Part shown: in pieces, positions 40,302-50,513 of the stretch | Numbering within the stretch: the stretch's first letter is position 1 | How the letters are laid out: each line of letters starts with the position of its first letter | NCBI GenBank assembly: GCA_035571835.1 | Contig: DATNBU010000029.1 | Span: 310,001-374,000 of the forward strand | Origin: Candidatus Limnocylindrales bacterium | GTDB lineage: Bacteria; Desulfobacterota; Binatia; UBA1149; CAITLU01 | Length of the DNA stretch: 64,000 bases | Direction of reading: 5' to 3' | Program-made: the position numbers and the translations under genes | Notes under the pieces: model-generated | Seen by the model: only the letters and a program-made list of their open reading frames with translations | The model's database searches: none | What the model was told of the DNA's origin: nothing

Positions 40302-43052
40302 TCAGAAGACGCGAACCGCGACGGCGGAAGCCGCCGGCACCGGCGCGGGCACGTCGTCGCGATCGAGCGCATCGGCGATCGCGGCACGGATTTCGTCGAG
40401 CCGAACCGAATCTTCGATCTTCGAACGATTGGAGTCGGTCACGTAGAAGACATCGAGCACGGCGGTAAGGTGCGTCGAGATCTTCGCCAGATGGATGTCG
40501 AGGCCGAGGCGGAAAATCGCGTCGGCGACCAGGAACAAAAGCCCCGGCCGGTCGCTCGCGTACACGTCGATCACGGTGAATTCGCGCGAGAGCCGGTTGT
40601 CGATCTCGACGCGGGTCGCCGAACGGCGCGCGGCACTGCGATCGCCGATGCGCCGGGTACGGCTGAGCAACACCTCGCGCACGATGCTCGACGCGTCGAC
40701 CTCGCCGGCGAAGATGCGCTCGAGGGTCGCGGCAACGCCCGCCCAGACGTCGACCGAGGCGACATCGACCTCGGCTTCGTTGTGCTCGATGCGGAACACG
40801 TCGAGCGCCCAGCCGGTCGACGTCGTCACGAGCCGCACCGACAGGATGTTGAGCCCGTGCGAGGAAAGTGCGCCGACCATGTCGCGGAACAGCCCGATGC
40901 GGTCGCGCGCGCAGATCGTGAACTCGGTGAATCCGCGCTCGGGGAAATGTTCGACGCCGTGGCGGAAGATCGACTTTCCGACCGACTCGTAAAGCCGCCA
41001 GTGATCGATGATCTTCTCGTCCGGATTGCCGAGGAAGTACGAAGTGGGCAGTGCGGCGAGGAAGTCCTGCAGCCGCGCGTGCTCGGACGTGCCGGCGGTG
41101 CGCGCGAGCAGACGAAGCCGGGTCCGTTCGGCGCGGCTTTCCATGTCCGCTTCGCTTACGACACCGGTTTCGAACACTTCGACCGCGCGCCGGTATAGCT
41201 CCGCCAGCAGGTGATCCTTCCAGCTGGTCCAGATCACGGGCCCGACGGCACGCATGTCCGCAAACGTCAGCAGGTAGAGCAGCGTGAGGTTTTCGGCCGT
41301 GCCGACGTCGCGGACGAAATCGAGGACGAGGTTCGGATCGTCGATGTCGCGGGTCTGCGCGAGCATCGACATCAGCAGGTGGTTGCGCACGAGGAATTCG
41401 AGGGTGTCGCGATCGTCCTCGTGCATGTACAGGCGCTCGGCGATCTCGCGCACCATCTGGGCGCCGCGCTCGTCGTGGTCGCCGCCGTAGCCCTTGCCGA
41501 CGTCGTGAAACATCATCGCGAGAAACAGGAGCTCCGGGCGATCGCAGTCGCGCATGGTCTGCGTGAGGAACGGGCTCTTCTGCTGGAGCTCGCCCTGGCG
41601 CAGCGATTCGAGCTCGCGAATGCCGATCAGCGAATGCTCGTCGACCGTGTACACGTGGTAGTAATCGTGCTGCACCATGCAGAACAGGCGGCCGAACTCG
41701 GGAATGAGCTTGCCGAGCACTCCGAGCCGATTCATCTGCGCGAGCGTCCGGTAGACGCCGTCTTTCGCGCGCAGGATGTCGAAGAACAGGTCGACCGCAG
41801 CCTTGCTCGCGGCGACCTCCGGCGTGATCAGGTCGACCTTCTGGCGCAGGAGCTCGCGCGATCTCGACGACAGCCGCAGGTCGAATCTCTGGCAATCGGC
41901 GAATACCGCGATCAGGTTGAGCGGATCACCGTCGATCGCTTTTTCCTCGATCTGCAACCGGTCGCCGACGACCGTGACGCCGGGCCGGAGCGCGCGCTGC
42001 TTGACGAGCCGCTCGAGAAGGCCCGTCCGCTCCGGCGGCGACAGCAGCCGGTCGATGATGTCGTCGGTCGTTCGCCACATCACCGCAGCGTGGTGGTAGT
42101 AGTCGCGCATGTACATGTCGCCGACCGAGTTGTTGCCTTCGGCCGGATAACCGAAGCGCGCGCCGATCGCGTCCTGGCGCTCGAACGTGAGCTGCTCGGT
42201 CTTGCTCTTGGTATGGAAATGCAGCGCCGCGCGCGTGCGGAACAGGAACTCGCGTGCAGCTACCAGCTCTTCGTATTCGCGGGCAGTGACGATCTCGCGG
42301 TCGAACAGGGCTTCGAGATCGGAAGCGTCAGCCTTGACGCGCGCGATCCACAGCGCGTGGTTGAGATCGCGAAGCCCGCCCTGCCCTTCCTTGACGTTCG
42401 GCTCGAGGATGAACACCGAACCGCCGTGCCTGGCGTGCCTGCCCCGCGTCTCGGCGATCTTGGCGGCGACGAAGACCTCGACGTCGCTGGTCGCGAGCTT
42501 CTTTCGCACGATGCTTTCGTATTCGCCCGCCAGCTCCGGGCTTCCGCACAGGAAGCGTCCGTCGAGCAGCGCGGTCTTGATCGTAAGGTCGCCGGCCGCA
42601 AGGCTCACGCATTCCTGCGCGTTGCGTACGGCGTGCCCGACCTGCAGGCGCGCATCCCACAGGCTGTACAGAAGCGACTCGGTCACGGTTTCGACGAACG
42701 GCGTGACCGATCCCGAATGCAGGACCAGCAGGTCGACGTCCGATTGAGGGCACTGCTCGCGGCGCCCGTAGCCGCCGAGCGCGAACACCGCGCAATGCTG
42801 GCGGGTGCGCGCATAGCGCCGGCCGTAGCGCTCGATCGCGGCGTCGAAAAGGAACCGGATCAGGTTGTCGAGGCACGCCGCGAAGCGCAACGCAGTGTCG
42901 GTGCCGCTCGCGCCCGCCCAGTGGGCGGTTTCGAGCTCGTCGCGCACGGCTTCGAAGTAATCGCGCGCGATGTCGGAGAGTTTGCCCGAGACGCTTCCGG
43001 GCGCGGGAAGGATGATCGACCTCGACGGGCCCGGAGGCGCACCGGTGGTCAT
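40302..43052 (-). CDS. glnD: [Protein-PII] uridylyltransferase / uridylyl-removing enzyme
   Basis: The 916-residue sensor couples glutamine level to PII uridylylation. The domains are a nucleotidyltransferase with GGYGRREQCPQSDVDLLVL (about 85-110), a central helical region, an HD phosphohydrolase with HDVGKG (about 485) and two C-terminal ACT domains (FTICARDRIGLF and FTVIDVYASDRPGLLF). The ATG with CGGAG seven bases upstream was chosen over the GTG seven codons earlier. It sits between the amidase and xerD. Confidence 0.95.
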   Translation of the reverse strand: MTTGAPPGPSRSIILPAPGSVSGKLSDIARDYFEAVRDELETAHWAGASGTDTALRFAACLDNLIRFLFDAAIERYGRRYARTRQHCAVFALGGYGRREQCPQSDVDLLVLHSGSVTPFVETVTESLLYSLWDARLQVGHAVRNAQECVSLAAGDLTIKTALLDGRFLCGSPELAGEYESIVRKKLATSDVEVFVAAKIAETRGRHARHGGSVFILEPNVKEGQGGLRDLNHALWIARVKADASDLEALFDREIVTAREYEELVAAREFLFRTRAALHFHTKSKTEQLTFERQDAIGARFGYPAEGNNSVGDMYMRDYYHHAAVMWRTTDDIIDRLLSPPERTGLLERLVKQRALRPGVTVVGDRLQIEEKAIDGDPLNLIAVFADCQRFDLRLSSRSRELLRQKVDLITPEVAASKAAVDLFFDILRAKDGVYRTLAQMNRLGVLGKLIPEFGRLFCMVQHDYYHVYTVDEHSLIGIRELESLRQGELQQKSPFLTQTMRDCDRPELLFLAMMFHDVGKGYGGDHDERGAQMVREIAERLYMHEDDRDTLEFLVRNHLLMSMLAQTRDIDDPNLVLDFVRDVGTAENLTLLYLLTFADMRAVGPVIWTSWKDHLLAELYRRAVEVFETGVVSEADMESRAERTRLRLLARTAGTSEHARLQDFLAALPTSYFLGNPDEKIIDHWRLYESVGKSIFRHGVEHFPERGFTEFTICARDRIGLFRDMVGALSSHGLNILSVRLVTTSTGWALDVFRIEHNEAEVDVASVDVWAGVAATLERIFAGEVDASSIVREVLLSRTRRIGDRSAARRSATRVEIDNRLSREFTVIDVYASDRPGLLFLVADAIFRLGLDIHLAKISTHLTAVLDVFYVTDSNRSKIEDSVRLDEIRAAIADALDRDDVPAPVPAASAVAVRVF

Positions 43053-43103
43053 CCACGACTCCGTAGCGGCCACGGCCGCCAGACCGGGAATCGATCGAAG
43101 CCG

Positions 43104-44525
43104 TCAGAGCACGCCGGGTTTTCCCGCCGCTCCGTTGTCGCTGCTCGCTGCGCCGCTTCGCTGCTCTTCGAGAAACAGGCGGATGCCGCGAGCGACGCCG
43201 TCGGCGATCTGTTCGCGGTAGACCTCGGATCGCATGCGTAAACCTTCTTCACGATGGGTGAGAAACGCGGCCTCGACGAGCACACTCGGGGCCGCATTGT
43301 TGCCAATGACGAAAAAAGGCCCTTCTCTTGCGCCGAGATCGCGAACGGCCTCATACCGCAGATCCAGCTGGCGCACCAATTCGCTTTGCACCAGCGTCGC
43401 AAGCCGCGCCGACTCCTCGCCATGATCCGCGACCGGCAACGCCGAACCGCGCAGCGACGCACGCGAGACCTTGGCTGCCGAACGCCCACGCACCGATTGA
43501 CCGTCGTTCTCGAGCCGCGCAAGCCGCCGGACCAGTCGGTCAGCCGGCGCGTTGGCCGCCGGGCTGTCGAGTGACCGGGTGCGATAGTACGTCTCGAAAC
43601 CGCGCGCCGCGGCGCTTTTGCTGGCGTTCGCGTGGATCGACACGAAAACGTCGGCGTTCCAGCGTCGCGACGTGTCGCGCCGGTCAGCGAGCTCGACGAA
43701 CTCGTCGCCGCTGCGTGTCATGACGACATCGATGTCGCCGCGGCTGCGAAGCCTTCGCGCAACGCGCTCGGCGACGTCGAGCACGATGTCTTTCTCGTAC
43801 TCGCCCGTCCATGCGCTCGCACCCGGATCCTTGCCGCCATGGCCCGGATCGAGGACCACGACGGGCTTTTCCATCACCGAGGGCACCGAGGGCGCCGAGT
43901 GGACCGAGCGCGCGAGCAGCGGCGCAGCCGGCTCTGTCGCGAGTCTGGTCGCGTCCGAAGCTGCTGCAGCCCTGCTCGCGCGCGATGCTGGAGGATTTCC
44001 GTTCGACGTGCCGGCGCGCGGCCTCGAGGACGTCGAACCAGACATGCTTGCGTCCGATGCACCCGACATTGCGCGCGAAGCGCCCGCGGCGCGCGCCGTC
44101 GCCGGGTTCGGCGGCTGCGAAGCATCGACGAAGCTCAGGATCAGATGCGACGCGTCGGCGCTGGCCTCGAGCCTCGGCGGGATGCGGCCGGCCACGTCGA
44201 CCGAGATGCGAACCATGTGCGAGGATTCGTCGACCAGCACGATCACGCCGTCGACGCGTGCGTCCGCAACCGGAAGCATGCGCGGGACGCCGTCTTCGGC
44301 CGTCGATTCTTCGATGTCGGCGAGCACCGACCTGCCGTCGTCGCTCGCGTGAATCCGATAACGCAGCTCGCCGCCGGTCTCGACGATGATGCGGGTTTCG
44401 CCGTCGGCATGGATCGCGCGAACGCCGCGCACGACGGCGGCCTCGCTGCCGCCGGCGACCAGCAGCAGTGCAGCGCCGCAAAGCGACGCGAACGAAATCG
44501 GACGGAAAAGGAGCGCCAGCCGCAC
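43104..44525 (-). CDS. amiC: N-acetylmuramoyl-L-alanine amidase (AmiC type) with AMIN domain
   Basis: The 473-residue periplasmic protein has a signal peptide (1-30), an AMIN domain (about 31-128, for septal targeting), a long Ala/Ser linker (about 132-215) and an Amidase_3 catalytic domain (about 222-455). Zinc-binding and catalytic residues lie in DPGHGGKDPG, the SIHANA motif and EAAFLTHREE. The start is a GTG seven bases after GGAGG. It hydrolyses peptidoglycan to separate daughter cells. The operon partner mutS lies 56 bases upstream. Confidence 0.9.
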   Translation of the reverse strand: MRLALLFRPISFASLCGAALLLVAGGSEAAVVRGVRAIHADGETRIIVETGGELRYRIHASDDGRSVLADIEESTAEDGVPRMLPVADARVDGVIVLVDESSHMVRISVDVAGRIPPRLEASADASHLILSFVDASQPPNPATARAAGASRAMSGASDASMSGSTSSRPRAGTSNGNPPASRASRAAAASDATRLATEPAAPLLARSVHSAPSVPSVMEKPVVVLDPGHGGKDPGASAWTGEYEKDIVLDVAERVARRLRSRGDIDVVMTRSGDEFVELADRRDTSRRWNADVFVSIHANASKSAAARGFETYYRTRSLDSPAANAPADRLVRRLARLENDGQSVRGRSAAKVSRASLRGSALPVADHGEESARLATLVQSELVRQLDLRYEAVRDLGAREGPFFVIGNNAAPSVLVEAAFLTHREEGLRMRSEVYREQIADGVARGIRLFLEEQRSGAASSDNGAAGKPGVL

Positions 44526-44581
44526 CACACAACCTCCACAGCGAACCGGCGGCGGCGCATCGCCGTCCGGTCCACCGCGAA

Positions 44582-47245
44582 TTATTGCGCTGCCTTGGCT
44601 TCCTCCACAAGGCGAGCAAGGAGGTTCAGGGCTTCGAGCGGCGTCATCGACTCCGGCGCGAGCGCCGCGACGCGGGCCGCGAAGCCCTCGGCGGCGCTCT
44701 CCTCGGGCCCGCGCCCATCTCCAGACCTCGCCGAGAACAGGCTGAGTTGTCCGGCACTTGCGGCTCCGATCCCCTCGCCGCTCTCGAACTTTGCAAGGAT
44801 GCCGCGAGCCTTGTCGATGACGGCATCCGGCACGCCGGCCAGCCGCGCGACCTCGATCCCGTAGCTCCCGCTCGTCGGTCCCTCGGCGATCCGGTACAGG
44901 AAGATGACCGAGCCCTTGTAGCGCCGGATGGCGACCGAGAAGTTCTCGGCAAGCTCGTGCTCGGACTCGAGCGCGGCCAGCTCGTGGTAGTGCGTCGCGA
45001 ACAGCGTCTTCACGTGCCGCTCGAGCATCGCTTCGGCGACGGCCCACGCGATCGAAATGCCGTCGAACGTCGACGTGCCGCGCCCGATCTCGTCGAGAAC
45101 GACGAGGCTGCGCTCGGTCATCGCCGCCAGGATGGCCGCGGTCTCCGACATCTCGACCATGAACGTCGACTGTCCGGCAGCAAGGTTGTCGCTCGCGCCG
45201 ATGCGCGTGAAGATCCGGTCCACCAGCGGAATGCGTGCGCTCGTCGCCGGCACGAAGCAGCCGCAGTGGGCGAGCAGCACGATCAGCGCAGTCTGGCGCA
45301 GGTACGTCGACTTGCCGGCCATGTTCGGTCCGGTGATGACCATCAGCAGCCGGCTGTCCTCGCCGAGGCGGCAGTCGTTGGCGACGAACGACGATCCGAG
45401 TCGCGCTTCGACAACAGGATGGCGGCCTCCGATGATGTCGAGCTCGCATCCGTCGTGCATCTCCGGCCGCACGTAGCCGCGCTGATGGGCTGTTTCGGCG
45501 AGCCCGGATAACGCATCGAGCGTTGCCAGCGCCGCCGCGGTTCGTCCGAGGCTTGGCTGTGAAGGAGCGAGAGACGCAACCAGCGCATCGAAAAGCTGCC
45601 GCTCCTTGGCGAGAAGTCGCTCTTCGGCGCCGAGCACTTCGTTCTCGCGCGACTTGAGCTCGGGCGTGATGTAGCGCTCGGCGTTGGCGACGGTCTGCTT
45701 GCGCGTGTAGCTGGCCGGAACCAGCGCCTGATGCGTGTGCGTGACCTCGATGTAGTAGCCGAACACGCGATTGAACCCGACCTTGAGCGACGGGATTGCC
45801 GTCCGTGTCTTCTCCTCGGCTTCGAACGACAGGATCCAGCCTTTTCCGTCGCGCGAGATCGCACGCAGCCGGTCGACGTCGGCATCGAAACCGTCGCGGA
45901 TCACCGCGCCTTTTCCGATCGCGGCGGCGACTTCGTCCGTCAGCGTCGCCGTGATCCGGCTGCGCACGCCGGCGAGCCCGTCGAGGCTGGCGGCATGGCG
46001 TGCGAGCGCTGCGCCGGAGCGCGAGATCCGCTCGCCGAGCTCTTCGATGCTCGCGAGCGCGTCGGCAAGCCGCCGCACGTCGCGGGGCGATCCGCTTCCG
46101 GCACCGATGCGACCGATCAGGCGCTCGAAATCGCCGATGCGGCGAAGGCTCTCGCGGATGTCGGCGCGCAGCGAGTAGTCGTCGATCAATGTCTCGACCG
46201 CGTCGAGACGCTCGCCGATCGCCGCCGGATCGGCGAGCGGGCGAACGAGCCACGTCCGCAGCAGCCGCTTGCCCATTCCGGTCGTCGAGCGGTCGAGGAC
46301 CGACACCAGCGAGCCGCGCGAGCTGCCGTCGTACGATTCGAGCAGCTCGAGGTTGCGGCGCGTCGATGCGTCGAGATGAAGATAGGCTGCCGTCTCGTAG
46401 CGAACCGGCGCGCGCAGGTGCTCTACGTGCCCGCCCTGCGTCGCGGTCGCGTAGCCGCGCAGTACGGCGCACGCAGCATCGGCAGCATCTTTGGCGTCGC
46501 TGGCGGCCGGCCGCTCGCTGATCACGCAGCGCGGAAGAAGGCGCGCGATGCGTTCGCGAAGCGCGCCCATCGCCGGCGCGCGGCTATCCGCTTTGTTTCC
46601 CGGTCCGGTCCGGATTGACCGCCCCGCTTCGCTTTCCAGCACGATCTCCGCCGGGGCCGCTGCCCGAAGCTCGTCGTCGAGCCGTTCGCCGGAGACGAGC
46701 TCGGTCGCGCGCATCTCTCCGGTCGAAAAATCGCAGATCGACAAGCCCCACGATTCACCGCGCTGCACGACGGCCGCAAGGTAGCTCGCACGGTCGGGCG
46801 CGAGGCTTTCCTCGTCGACCGTCGTTCCCGGCGAGATCACGCGCGTGACTTCGCGGCGTGCGATGCCTTTTTCGGGAAGCTCGAGCTGCTCGCAGACGGC
46901 CACCTTGCGGCCCGCTTCCATCAGCCGCGCCACGTACGGGCGCAGCGCATGGTACGGAATGCCGCACATCGGGATCGGGTGCTCGTCGTTGCGGTTGCGC
47001 GACGTCAGCGTCAGGTCGAGAAGCTCGGCGGCGGTTTCCGCATCCTCGAAGAACAGCTCGTAGAAATCTCCCATCCGGAAGAACAGCAGCGCGTCCTCGT
47101 GCGCGGATTTGAACTCGAGGTACTGCTGCATCGCCGGCGTCAGCTTCGCGGCGATGCGCGCGCGCGAGCTGCGCGTCGAAGGCGGCAATGTCTCGCCGCC
47201 GCCGCTCGCTCCGGCGAGGCCCTCGGTGGACGCGACTCCGCTCAC
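44582..47245 (-). CDS. mutS: DNA mismatch repair protein MutS
   Basis: The 887-residue protein begins at a GTG overlapping the VWA gene stop (GTGA). It has the MutS mismatch-reading domain (LTPAMQQYLEFKSAHEDALLFFRMGDFYELFFEDA, containing the Phe-x-Glu wedge), the connector and clamp, and the ATPase with GPNMAGKSTYLRQ and DEIGRGTSTFDG. It recognises mismatches and recruits MutL, which is not in the window. Longer readings into the VWA gene are rejected. Confidence 0.95.
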   Translation of the reverse strand: MSGVASTEGLAGASGGGETLPPSTRSSRARIAAKLTPAMQQYLEFKSAHEDALLFFRMGDFYELFFEDAETAAELLDLTLTSRNRNDEHPIPMCGIPYHALRPYVARLMEAGRKVAVCEQLELPEKGIARREVTRVISPGTTVDEESLAPDRASYLAAVVQRGESWGLSICDFSTGEMRATELVSGERLDDELRAAAPAEIVLESEAGRSIRTGPGNKADSRAPAMGALRERIARLLPRCVISERPAASDAKDAADAACAVLRGYATATQGGHVEHLRAPVRYETAAYLHLDASTRRNLELLESYDGSSRGSLVSVLDRSTTGMGKRLLRTWLVRPLADPAAIGERLDAVETLIDDYSLRADIRESLRRIGDFERLIGRIGAGSGSPRDVRRLADALASIEELGERISRSGAALARHAASLDGLAGVRSRITATLTDEVAAAIGKGAVIRDGFDADVDRLRAISRDGKGWILSFEAEEKTRTAIPSLKVGFNRVFGYYIEVTHTHQALVPASYTRKQTVANAERYITPELKSRENEVLGAEERLLAKERQLFDALVASLAPSQPSLGRTAAALATLDALSGLAETAHQRGYVRPEMHDGCELDIIGGRHPVVEARLGSSFVANDCRLGEDSRLLMVITGPNMAGKSTYLRQTALIVLLAHCGCFVPATSARIPLVDRIFTRIGASDNLAAGQSTFMVEMSETAAILAAMTERSLVVLDEIGRGTSTFDGISIAWAVAEAMLERHVKTLFATHYHELAALESEHELAENFSVAIRRYKGSVIFLYRIAEGPTSGSYGIEVARLAGVPDAVIDKARGILAKFESGEGIGAASAGQLSLFSARSGDGRGPEESAAEGFAARVAALAPESMTPLEALNLLARLVEEAKAAQ

Positions 47246-48882
47246 AGGACCTTGCGTTTCTTGCCGACGTGGTCGACGAGCACGAAGTGCCCGAGCTGCT
47301 CGGGAGTCGTATAGAACGCCCGGCCGCGGTTGATGGCGGTCATCTTCTGAACGAACGCGCGCAGCAGCGGGCTGTCGTCGAGCATGAACGTATTGATGCG
47401 GACTCCGCGGCGCGTGACGCGCTCGACTTCCTTCAGCGTCTCGACGGTTGCGCGCGACGAGATGCCGCCGACGCTCATCGGCCATTCGCAAAACAGGCGC
47501 CCTTCGCTGAAGTACGCGGTCGGCTGGCCGTCGGTGATGACGATCATCTGGCGGGTGGTGGCCGGATGGCGGTCGAGAAGCCGCGACGCCACGCGCAGGC
47601 CGTCCTGCAGGTTCGTGAACGGGTCGCCCATGTTCCACGTGACTTCGGCAAGATCGGCGGGCCGCAGTTCGACGGCGCGCGTATAGAAACCGACCATGCC
47701 GAAGTAGTCGCGCGGGAAACGCGTGCGCATCAGCGTTTCCATTGCCATCGCGACTTTCTTGGCCGCGGCGAAGCGGCCTTCCCAGCTCATCGACCAGCTC
47801 ATGTCGAGCAGCAGCACGGTCGACGTGCGCGTCGTGCGCAGGCTTTCCTTGACCTGCAGGTCATCCGGCTCGAGCTCGACTTTTCCGGGACGGCCGCGGG
47901 TTTCGGTGGAGCGAGCGCCATGGGTATCGCTTGTGCCGGCGCGCGCGTGCCGTTCTATCGCGACTTTGACGGTGGCGGCGACGTCGATCGACATCGTGTC
48001 GCCGAATTCGTACTGGCGGACCTGCTCGGTGGTCTGCTCGCTCGGGCCTCTTCGCGACGTATCGTGGCGTCCGGCCGCATCCGGAAGCAGCTCGGACAGC
48101 ATTTCTTTCAGCGCGAGCCGTCCGAGCCGCCGCGCGGCTTTCGGCGTCAGCGACGCACGCCCGCCGCGCGACACCACGTAGCCGGCGTCGACGAGAAGCC
48201 GCATCATCTGCCGCAGCCGGTCGATCGCATCGGCGAATTCCTGCCCGAGCAGCTCGGCCAGCGCTTCGCCGTCGAGCGAGTCGATGGCCTTTTCGCGAAG
48301 CGCTTTCTCCAGGTCGCGAAGCTTCTCGAACTTCTCGATCAGCGACAGCGTGCCTTCGAAATCGAGGCTCTCCGGCCCCTGGAACTGGTCGCGGAAACGC
48401 CGCTGGAAGCGCTCGACGCGTGCGATATCGCCGCCGCGCTCCTTCAGGCGGTCGAACGATTCCTTCGCGTCGAGGTCATCGAACGGCCGGTTCTCGAGCT
48501 GCGAAAGGCGCTCCTCGAGAATGCGCGACAGGGATTCGAGCTCCTGGCGGCGGCGCGCACGCTCCTCGGCGGACGGATGCGAATCGGCGGCTTCTTCTTC
48601 GGCCGCGACGATGTCGTCGGCGTTCTCCCACGGCTCTTCGAGCGAACGCGACAGATTGAACTTGTCGAACAGCTCGCGGATGGCTTCGCGGACGCGGTCG
48701 GCGAGCTCGTCGAGGCCGATGGCTTCGAACTCCTCGCCCTGCATGCCTTCGCGAAGCAGGCGCGCGAGCGCCTCGGACAGATCGTCGGTCGCGGCGAAAT
48801 GCTCGGCTAGCCGGTCGAAGATTTTCTCGGCATCGAGTGCGAGCTTCTGACGGCCGTCCCAGATCGTGTAGCGACTTTTCAT
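47242..48882 (-). CDS. Von Willebrand factor type A domain protein, partner of a MoxR-type ATPase
   Basis: The 546-residue protein has a long helical, acidic region (1-320) with several coiled-coil-like stretches. A C-terminal VWA domain follows with the MIDAS motif DMSWSMS near residue 358, a Thr in the next loop and a TDGQPTAYF stretch. It pairs with the AAA+ ATPase 39 bases upstream in the arrangement of MoxR-VWA, CbbQ-CbbO and Mg-chelatase I/D systems, which remodel or load metals into client proteins. No client is encoded beside it; the following genes are DNA repair and envelope genes. Confidence 0.88.
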   Translation of the reverse strand: MKSRYTIWDGRQKLALDAEKIFDRLAEHFAATDDLSEALARLLREGMQGEEFEAIGLDELADRVREAIRELFDKFNLSRSLEEPWENADDIVAAEEEAADSHPSAEERARRRQELESLSRILEERLSQLENRPFDDLDAKESFDRLKERGGDIARVERFQRRFRDQFQGPESLDFEGTLSLIEKFEKLRDLEKALREKAIDSLDGEALAELLGQEFADAIDRLRQMMRLLVDAGYVVSRGGRASLTPKAARRLGRLALKEMLSELLPDAAGRHDTSRRGPSEQTTEQVRQYEFGDTMSIDVAATVKVAIERHARAGTSDTHGARSTETRGRPGKVELEPDDLQVKESLRTTRTSTVLLLDMSWSMSWEGRFAAAKKVAMAMETLMRTRFPRDYFGMVGFYTRAVELRPADLAEVTWNMGDPFTNLQDGLRVASRLLDRHPATTRQMIVITDGQPTAYFSEGRLFCEWPMSVGGISSRATVETLKEVERVTRRGVRINTFMLDDSPLLRAFVQKMTAINRGRAFYTTPEQLGHFVLVDHVGKKRKVL

Positions 48883-48921
48883 CGGCAGCGCTGGCCCCCG
48901 GCACCTCTATACCTGGCCCGC

Positions 48922-50334
48922 TCAGGCCGCGTAAGAAAGGCGTCCCCCGTCGCGCTCCCGGTTGAGCTTCTTCAGCAGATGAAGCCCTTCGAACACGAAC
49001 TCGACCGCGGCGGCTGCAAGCCCGGGACTCTCGAACGGACCGAGCCGCTCGACCACGTCGCGCAGTCCGGGAATGGACGAGAGCGCCTCGGCGTAGTCCG
49101 CCGACGGCATCGTATCGGAGACCGCCACGCCCCAGCCGCGGCCGAGATACTCGACCACCGGAGCGAGCTCGGCGGCCGAGATGCGCGCGTCGAATGCACC
49201 CTTGACGGCAAGCGACAGCAGGCGGTCGATGACGGCGGCTTCGCGCGCGCCTTCGAGCCCGTATTCGAGCTCGATCTTGCCGTTGCTCGACGCGAACAGC
49301 GCGTGCAGGTCGCTGATGCGCGGTGCGATCTCGGCCTCGCGGCAGCGCATCGCGCGTTTCTCGGCGTTCGCGAGCAGCGTCTCGTAGTTGTTGATGCTGA
49401 CGCGCACGCTGACGCCGGAGCTCTGGTTGACCTCGGGCGCCTTGCGCGCTTCCATCGTAAAGCGCGCGACGATCTCCTTGAGAAAGTCGGCAACGCGCAG
49501 CGGCCTGCCGGAGCGTGACGTCGTGCCTGCCTCCTGCTCCATGATGGCGACTTCTTCGGCGACCGTGCGCGGATAGTGCGTGCGGATCTGCACGTCGAAG
49601 CGGTCCTTGAGCGGCGTCACGATGCGGCCGCGGCTCGTGTAGTCTTCCGGGTTGGCCGTGGCCACCACCAGCACGTCGAGCGGCAGGCGGATCTTGAAAC
49701 CCTTGATCTGCAGATCGCGCTCTTCCATCAGGTTGAACAGGCCGACCTGCACTTTCTCGGCAAGGTCCGGGAGCTCGTTGATCGCGAAGATGCCGCGGTG
49801 GCTGCGCGCGGCCAGACCGAAGTGAATCGTCTCTTCGTCGGAAAGATAGCGGCCCTCGGCGACACGCACCGGGTCCACTTCGCCGATCAGGTCGGCGATG
49901 GTCACGTCGGGCGTCGCGAGTTTTTCGGAATAGCGCAGTGCGCGCTCGATCCAGACGATGGGCAGCGCATCGCCTTCGTCGGCCGCGCGGCGCCGGCATG
50001 CCGCACAGATCGGACGCAGCGGATCGTCGTGGATTTCGCAGCCGGCGATGGCGGGGACGACCTCGTCGAGCAGGGCCGACAGTGCGCGGATCAGCCGCGT
50101 CTTGGCCTGTCCGCGTTCGCCGAGAAGCACGATGTGATGTCCGGCGAGAAGCGCGTTTTCGAGCTCGGGGATGACCGTCTCGTCGTAGCCGACGACGCCC
50201 TGGAAGATGCGGCTCGTGTCTCCGTCGCTCTCGAGCACACGGATCAGGTTTTCGCGAAGCTCGTCGCGCACGCCGCGCGGGCGATAACCGCCGGCGCGAA
50301 GCTCGCCAACGTTCGAGGCGTCGCCTGGTGTCAT
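48922..50334 (-). CDS. MoxR/Mg-chelatase-type AAA+ ATPase
   Basis: The 470-residue ATPase has Walker A GERGQAKTRLIRAL (about 76), a Walker B/ELP loop in GIFAINELPDLAEKVQVGLFNLMEERDLQIKGF, sensor I in VVATANPEDYTSRGR and the sensor II/arginine region later. Between Walker A and B there is a Cys cluster (CEIHDDPLRPICAACR) as in this ATPase subgroup, perhaps binding a metal. The ATG at 50334 was chosen; a GTG nine codons earlier is possible. A promoter is visible at 50412-50440, so this gene probably leads the operon through mutS to rluB. Confidence 0.88.
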   Translation of the reverse strand: MTPGDASNVGELRAGGYRPRGVRDELRENLIRVLESDGDTSRIFQGVVGYDETVIPELENALLAGHHIVLLGERGQAKTRLIRALSALLDEVVPAIAGCEIHDDPLRPICAACRRRAADEGDALPIVWIERALRYSEKLATPDVTIADLIGEVDPVRVAEGRYLSDEETIHFGLAARSHRGIFAINELPDLAEKVQVGLFNLMEERDLQIKGFKIRLPLDVLVVATANPEDYTSRGRIVTPLKDRFDVQIRTHYPRTVAEEVAIMEQEAGTTSRSGRPLRVADFLKEIVARFTMEARKAPEVNQSSGVSVRVSINNYETLLANAEKRAMRCREAEIAPRISDLHALFASSNGKIELEYGLEGAREAAVIDRLLSLAVKGAFDARISAAELAPVVEYLGRGWGVAVSDTMPSADYAEALSSIPGLRDVVERLGPFESPGLAAAAVEFVFEGLHLLKKLNRERDGGRLSYAA

Positions 50335-50411
50335 TCGGCCGCGCTCATGCTGCCCGATCACCTTTTCGGCCTGCCCGCAGCCTTTGCCGGTTCGCCTGCA
50401 TCACGCCTCGC

Positions 50412-50440
50412 ACTATAGGAGCCGGAACTGCTCGCGGCAA
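50412..50440 (-). promoter_or_regulatory. Promoter of the MoxR-VWA-mutS operon
   Basis: On the minus strand TTGCCG (50440-50435), 17 bases, TATAGT (50417-50412). The -10 matches five of six and the -35 four of six positions. It lies in the 179-base gap between the LapA-like gene and the ATPase. Confidence 0.6.
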
Positions 50441-50513
50441 TTGGGCAATCGGGCCTCGTGTGCGCGAACGGCGCCGCTGCGCGCCGGCCCGTCGGCGTAC
50501 CTCATGCCGAGGC

